Shown here piece after piece: positions 40,417 through 44,829 of a stretch of DNA of 44,829 nucleotides. The stretch is taken from positions 1 to 44,829 of the forward strand of contig NZ_LLXV01000031.1 of the NCBI RefSeq assembly GCF_001431665.1, given 5' to 3'. The notes under the pieces are model-generated. The model saw only the letters and a program-made list of their open reading frames with translations, had not been told where the DNA came from and made no database searches. Position 1 is the stretch's first letter. The number at the start of each line of letters is the position of its first letter. The translations under genes and the position numbers were made by a program. The stretch comes from Stenotrophomonas beteli. GTDB lineage: Bacteria > Pseudomonadota > Gammaproteobacteria > Xanthomonadales > Xanthomonadaceae.

Positions 40417-43170
40417 ATGAGCATCAACCTCAAGACCCTGATCAGCAAACTGGACGACACCTGCCGGCTGGCCGCCGAACGGGCAGCGAACCTGTGCATG
40501 GCGCGCGGCAACTACGAGGTGGACCTGGAGCACCTGTTCCTGGCCCTGCTTGAACAGCCGCAGAGCGATTTCGTGCTGATCGCGCGGCGCAGCGGCATCC
40601 TGCCCGAATCGCTGGAACGCGACCTCAACGACGAGATCAGCCAGTTCAAGACCGGCAACAGCCGCACCCCGGTGTTCTCCCAGCACATTCCCAAGCTGTT
40701 CGAGCACGCCTGGCTGATCGCCTCGCTGGATTCGGAAACCACCCGCATCCGCAGTGGCCACCTGCTGCTGGCGCTGCTGACCGAACCGGACCTTTCGCAG
40801 CTAGCCTACCGCGGTTCGAAGCTGTTCGTGCGCTTCAAGCGCGATGAGCTCAAGCACGATTTCGCCAAGCTCACCGAAGGCTCGCAGGAAGCGGTGCAGA
40901 CCGTGCGCTTTGCCGACGCCTCGGCGCCGGGCGAGGGCGGCCAGGGCGAGGAGATGGTGCCGGGTGAAGCCAAGGGCGGCCTGTCGAAGACGCCGGCACT
41001 GGACCAGTTCACCACCAACCTGACCCAGCGGGCGCGCGACAGCAAGATCGACCCGGTGATCGGTCGTGACGGCGAGATCCGCCAGGTGATCGACATCCTG
41101 ATGCGTCGCCGCCAGAACAACCCGATCCTGACCGGCGAGGCCGGCGTCGGCAAGACCGCGGTGGTCGAGGGCCTGGCCCGTCGCATCGCCGACAAGGATG
41201 TGCCGGACGTGCTGCAGGGCGTGGAGCTTCACACCCTGGACATGGGCCTGCTGCAGGCCGGTGCCAGCGTCAAGGGCGAGTTCGAGAACCGCCTGAAGAA
41301 CGTGATCGACGAGGTCAAGAAGAGCCCGCATCCGATCATCCTGTTCATCGACGAAGCGCACACCATGATCGGCGCCGGCGGCACCGCCGGCCAGAACGAT
41401 GCGGCCAACCTGCTCAAGCCGGCGCTGGCGCGGGGTGAACTGCGCACGATCGCCGCCACCACCTGGGGCGAGTACAAGAAGTACTTCGAGAAGGACGCCG
41501 CACTGGCCCGCCGCTTCCAGGTGGTGAAGGTCGAGGAACCGAGCGAGGCACTGGCCGCGGCGATGTTGCGCGGCATGGTCGGGCTGATGGAATCGCACTT
41601 CAACATCCGCGTGCTGGACGAGGCGGTGACCGAAGCCGTGCGCCTGTCGCACCGCTACATCAGCGGCCGCCAGCTGCCGGACAAGGCTGTCAGCGTGCTT
41701 GACACCGCTTGCGCCAAAGTTGCGCTGGGCCAGAGCGCCACGCCGGCCATCATCGAAGACACCCGCAAGCACCTGGACCGCCTGCAGGCGGAGATCGCTG
41801 CACTGCAGCGCGAGACCGCCGGTGGCAGCGATCATCATGCTGAACGCCTGGCCGAGCTGCATGCGCAGCAGGCCGAAGCGCAGGCGGTGCTGGCCAGCAA
41901 TGAGGAGCGCCTGGGCCGCGAGCGCGAACTGGCCAGCCAGATCGCCGCACTGCGCCAGCAGCTGGAGCAGGGCGGCGGCGGGACCGGCGAGTCCGACGCA
42001 GCCGCCGACGACGCGGATGGCGATGTGGCCGTGGCCAAGCCGGCCACCAAGCGTGGCAAGGCCAAGCCGGAACTGTCGCCGCAGCATGCCGAACTGGCGC
42101 GTCTGCAGGCCGAACTGCGCGATCTGCAGGGCGAGACCCCGATGGTGCCATTGCAGGTCGATGGCACCGTGGTCGCCGAAATCGTCTCGGCCTGGACCGG
42201 CGTGCCGTTGGGCCGCATGGTCAAGGACGAGATCCGCACCGTGCGTACCCTGGGCACGCTGCTGGTCGAACGCGTGATCGGCCAGGACCATGCCCTGGAT
42301 GCGATCGCCCAGCGCGTGCGCACCGCGACCGCCAAGCTGGAAGACCCGAACAAGCCCCGCGGCGTGTTCATGTTCGTCGGCCCGTCCGGTGTCGGCAAGA
42401 CCGAGACCGCGCTGGCCCTGGCCGACATCCTGTATGGCGGCGAGCGCAAGCTGGTCACCATCAACATGAGCGAGTACCAGGAAGCGCACAGCGTGTCCGG
42501 CCTGAAGGGCTCGCCGCCGGGCTATGTGGGCTACGGCGAAGGCGGCGTGCTGACCGAGGCGGTGCGCCGCAACCCGTACAGCGTGGTGCTGCTGGACGAG
42601 GTCGAGAAGGCCCATCCGGACGTGCTGGAGATGTTCTTCCAGGTGTTCGACAAGGGCATGATGGATGACGCCGAAGGTCGCGAGATCGACTTCCGCAACA
42701 CGCTCATCATCCTCACCTCCAATATCGGCTCCTCGCAGATCATGCAGGCCTGCCTGAACAAGCCGGCCGAAGAGATTCCCGATGCCGAGGCGCTGTCCGA
42801 AGCGCTGCGTCCGGTACTGATGCGCACCTTCAAGCCGGCCTTCCTCGGCCGCCTGAAGGTAGTGCCGTACTACCCGATCAACGATGACGTGCTGGCGCAG
42901 ATCATCACGCTCAAGCTCGGCCGCATCCGCGACCGCGTCATCGCCAATCACAAGGCCACCTTCAGCTGGGACGACAGCCTGGTGGAGGCCGTGCTTGCAC
43001 GTTGCACCGAAGTGGACTCGGGTGCGCGCAACGTTGACCACATCCTCAATGGAACCCTGCTGCCGGAAATCGCCGAGAGCGTGCTGGCGGCAATGGCCGA
43101 AGGGAATCGGATCAACGCCATCAAGGTCACCGCCGGCAAGAAGGGTGACTTCAAATACAAAGTGTCATGA
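40417..43170 (+). CDS. tssH: T6SS sheath-recycling AAA+ ATPase ClpV (TssH)
   Basis: 917 residues. A Clp-N repeat domain (1-160) is followed by the first AAA+ module with Walker A GEAGVGKT (G240-T247) and [15 protein letters not shown] coiled middle region follows, then the second module with GPSGVGKT (G655-T662) and a C-terminal D2-small domain. Presence of the T6SS-type N-domain and genetic context separate it from ClpB. It disassembles contracted TssBC sheath. The middle region carries an unusual glycine-rich, then acidic, then lysine-rich linker (about 518-560, [18 protein letters not shown] and [12 protein letters not shown]) that I do not associate with standard ClpV. Its stop overlaps a possible ATG of the next gene. 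Confidence 0.96.
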   Translation: MSINLKTLISKLDDTCRLAAERAANLCMARGNYEVDLEHLFLALLEQPQSDFVLIARRSGILPESLERDLNDEISQFKTGNSRTPVFSQHIPKLFEHAWLIASLDSETTRIRSGHLLLALLTEPDLSQLAYRGSKLFVRFKRDELKHDFAKLTEGSQEAVQTVRFADASAPGEGGQGEEMVPGEAKGGLSKTPALDQFTTNLTQRARDSKIDPVIGRDGEIRQVIDILMRRRQNNPILTGEAGVGKTAVVEGLARRIADKDVPDVLQGVELHTLDMGLLQAGASVKGEFENRLKNVIDEVKKSPHPIILFIDEAHTMIGAGGTAGQNDAANLLKPALARGELRTIAATTWGEYKKYFEKDAALARRFQVVKVEEPSEALAAAMLRGMVGLMESHFNIRVLDEAVTEAVRLSHRYISGRQLPDKAVSVLDTACAKVALGQSATPAIIEDTRKHLDRLQAEIAALQRETAGGSDHHAERLAELHAQQAEAQAVLASNEERLGRERELASQIAALRQQLEQGGGGTGESDAAADDADGDVAVAKPATKRGKAKPELSPQHAELARLQAELRDLQGETPMVPLQVDGTVVAEIVSAWTGVPLGRMVKDEIRTVRTLGTLLVERVIGQDHALDAIAQRVRTATAKLEDPNKPRGVFMFVGPSGVGKTETALALADILYGGERKLVTINMSEYQEAHSVSGLKGSPPGYVGYGEGGVLTEAVRRNPYSVVLLDEVEKAHPDVLEMFFQVFDKGMMDDAEGREIDFRNTLIILTSNIGSSQIMQACLNKPAEEIPDAEALSEALRPVLMRTFKPAFLGRLKVVPYYPINDDVLAQIITLKLGRIRDRVIANHKATFSWDDSLVEAVLARCTEVDSGARNVDHILNGTLLPEIAESVLAAMAEGNRINAIKVTAGKKGDFKYKVS

Positions 43171-43193
43171 CACTGAGCAGAAGGAGAACGCTG

Positions 43194-43544
43194 ATGGAAT
43201 TCTATGGATTTGACCGCGAAGCGGCCCTCAACCACTGTGACAGCCTGGAGCTGGGCCTGGGCCGCGAACTGGACCGCGTGCGTGCCTGGAACCGGCTGCG
43301 CCCGGAGCATGTGATTGAACTGCTGGACACCGCCGTACCGGCGGCCCGCCAGGATGCCCGTAACATCGCCGCGCAGATCAGCCGCGGTTCCTGGCGCATC
43401 CACATGGATGCCCCGGTGGTTGGCAAGCCGCAGCTGGTGAGCAACGTGCGCGAGCTGCAGATCACCGCCGGTGGCCGCGACTACCGCCTGAAGATCAGCG
43501 AGGGCGTGCGCCTGCAGCTGGAAGAGATCGTCCAGGCCGCCTGA
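43194..43544 (+). CDS. Small T6SS-linked protein of unknown function
   Basis: 116 residues from the ATG at 43194, with AAGGAGA 6 bases upstream; an ATG at 43167 overlapping the clpV stop would add nine residues (MTLSRRRTL) but lacks a ribosome site. No signal peptide or membrane segment. The N-terminal half is helical and acidic (FDREAALNHCDSLELGLGRELDRVR, HVIELLDTAVPAARQDARNIAAQI); the end is beta-like (VRELQITAGGRDYRLKISEGVRLQLEEI). I do not recognise the family. Its position between clpV and a vgrG suggests a chaperone or adaptor for the spike, but this is only context. Confidence 0.72.
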   Translation: MEFYGFDREAALNHCDSLELGLGRELDRVRAWNRLRPEHVIELLDTAVPAARQDARNIAAQISRGSWRIHMDAPVVGKPQLVSNVRELQITAGGRDYRLKISEGVRLQLEEIVQAA

Positions 43545-43662
43545 TGGCCGTGCGTGCCTGCGCCCCGGTCGGGACGCTGGCCGCGCGGAAGCCGAAGCGG
43601 AGGCAACCGATGCGCACGTCGCATGCAGACCACCTTGAAGTAGGGGACGTCGGGAAAACACC

Positions 43663-44829
43663 ATGGACCTGGTAAACAACCTGCGGGCGGCTTTGGCCGG
43701 CCCCTCGCACGCACAGCGTTTCCTGCGGCTGCACACGTCGCTGGGAAGCGACGTGCTGGTCGCCGAAACCCTCGATGGCGTCGAGCAGATCGACGGCCTC
43801 GGCTTCCAGTGGACGATCACCGCCTTGTCGCTGGACGCCGGCCTGGCGCTGGCACCGCTGATCGGGCAGGGCGCGCTGTTGCAGCTGCAACAGGCCGATG
43901 GCAGCGTGCGCCCGCTGCATGGCCGCATCACGGCCGCCGAGCGGCTGGGCAGCAACGGCGGCCTGGCCCGCTACCGGCTGCGCCTGCAACCCTGGCTGGC
44001 GTTCCTCTCGCAGCGCGTGGACAGCTACGTCTTCCACGACAAGACCGTGGTCGAGATCGTCGAAGACCTGTTTGCCGACTACAGCGGGCTGGCGCCGGCC
44101 TGGCGCTGGTCGCTGGGTGACGCCAGCCAGTACGCACGGCGCAGCCTGACCACGCAGTACCAGGAAAGCGACCTGGCCTTCGTCCAGCGCCTGCTGGCCG
44201 AAGAGGGCATCTATTACTGGTTCGAGCATGCCGGCGAGCCCGGCGGTGCGGACTTCGGCACGCACACCCTGGTGCTGGCCGACCACAGCCATGACACGGC
44301 CGAGTTGGGCAGCGTGCGCTTCCATCGCCGCGACGAGAGCGAGCGCAGCGACAGCGTGCAGCAGTGGTCCACCGCGCACCGCTGGCGGCCGGGCAAGGTC
44401 GAGCGTGCGACCTGGGATTACCGCACGCTGGAACGCCGCCAGGCCAGCGCCGAGGCGGGGCAGGGCAACGACCTGGGCATCGTCGATCGCGACACCTGCG
44501 GCCCGTATGGCTGGCAGGACAACGCCCGCGGCCAGCGGCGCGCGCAGCAGCATCTGGATGCGCTGCGCGTGCGCGCGCACACGATCGAAGGCGCTGGCCA
44601 ATGGCGGGCGCTGGCGCCGGGCGCGCGCTTCAACCTGTCGCAGCATCCGCAGGTGGGCGAGGATGCGCAGTTCCTGTGCCTGTCGGTGCACCACCAGGCA
44701 CGCAACAACCTCGATGCCGAGGTGTTCGACGCGCTGGAACAGACCCTGGGCCCCTCCAGCGTGGCCGCCCCTGCGCTGCCGGGCGCACTGTCCGGGCTGG
44801 CCTACGGCGATGTACCGGGTGAGGTCTCC
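43663..44829 (+). CDS. vgrG: Second VgrG spike protein, 3' end outside the window
   Basis: 389 codons are present and the frame stays open to the edge. The start MDLVNNLRAALAGPSHAQR is followed by gp27-like features: LGSNGGLARYRLRLQPWLAFLSQR, FADYSGLAPAWRW, TTQYQESDLAFVQRLLAEEGIYYWFEH (separate blocks). The same elements occur in the minus-arm VgrG (DGGLARYRLILEPW, TTQYRETDWAFVTRLLAE), so the two are paralogous in the core. Whether this one carries an effector extension cannot be seen. It ends the visible plus arm, 118 bases after the small unknown gene; those 118 bases show no gene. Confidence 0.93.
   Translation, partial: MDLVNNLRAALAGPSHAQRFLRLHTSLGSDVLVAETLDGVEQIDGLGFQWTITALSLDAGLALAPLIGQGALLQLQQADGSVRPLHGRITAAERLGSNGGLARYRLRLQPWLAFLSQRVDSYVFHDKTVVEIVEDLFADYSGLAPAWRWSLGDASQYARRSLTTQYQESDLAFVQRLLAEEGIYYWFEHAGEPGGADFGTHTLVLADHSHDTAELGSVRFHRRDESERSDSVQQWSTAHRWRPGKVERATWDYRTLERRQASAEAGQGNDLGIVDRDTCGPYGWQDNARGQRRAQQHLDALRVRAHTIEGAGQWRALAPGARFNLSQHPQVGEDAQFLCLSVHHQARNNLDAEVFDALEQTLGPSSVAAPALPGALSGLAYGDVPGEVS

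Noticed and set aside
1..44829. CRISPR arrays, IS elements, rRNA or tRNA genes, integrase or phage genes
   Set aside because: No regularly spaced direct repeats, transposase motifs or RNA gene signatures were seen; the short repeats present are REP palindromes.

Overview
The window looks like chromosome from a Stenotrophomonas-type member of the Xanthomonadaceae. The base composition is high-GC. The gaps between genes carry palindromes that begin with GTAG, of the kind known as SMAG REPs in S. maltophilia. One gene encodes a xanthomonad-type alpha-amino acid ester hydrolase, and there is a complete lldP-lldR-lldD-dld lactate operon. The species assignment is inference from these features.

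Positions 1-20300 are mostly metabolic and regulatory. From the left there are: a multi-hairpin repeat, a VOC protein, a secreted GH3 glucosidase with an unusual N-terminal domain, a LysR regulator divergent from an MFS exporter plus a SnoaL-like gene with a palindromic operator between them, the ester hydrolase, an AraC regulator, an OYE-type ene-reductase divergent from an SDR, an MgtC/SapB membrane protein, the lactate operon with two GntR-type operators, a secreted protein of unknown function, and an I78 inhibitor lipoprotein.

Positions 20350-44829 are dominated by a type VI secretion system (T6SS) in two divergent arms. The minus arm is tssJ-tssK-tssL-vgrG. The plus arm is a TPR lipoprotein gene followed by tssB-tssC-hcp-tssE-tssF-tssG-tssH(clpV), a small unknown gene, and a second vgrG cut by the window edge. 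tssA, tssM and a PAAR gene are not in the window and probably lie to the right.

The minus-arm VgrG is a 1528-residue evolved protein. A standard spike is fused to an HExxH metalloprotease-like segment, a Het-C/zinc phospholipase-like segment and a tail of about 150 residues. Downstream is a less GC-rich immunity-type island with four paralogous lipoproteins sharing a WDDLG motif, one of them truncated. It also holds two soluble proteins sharing a C-terminal WWYTPAQGSRR module, a nearly identical but frameshifted second copy of the VgrG tail, and a more decayed possible third copy. Each intact WDDLG lipoprotein starts in a 4-base overlap (ATGA) with an effector tail. This suggests a repeatedly duplicated tail-plus-immunity cassette, which is the most notable system here.
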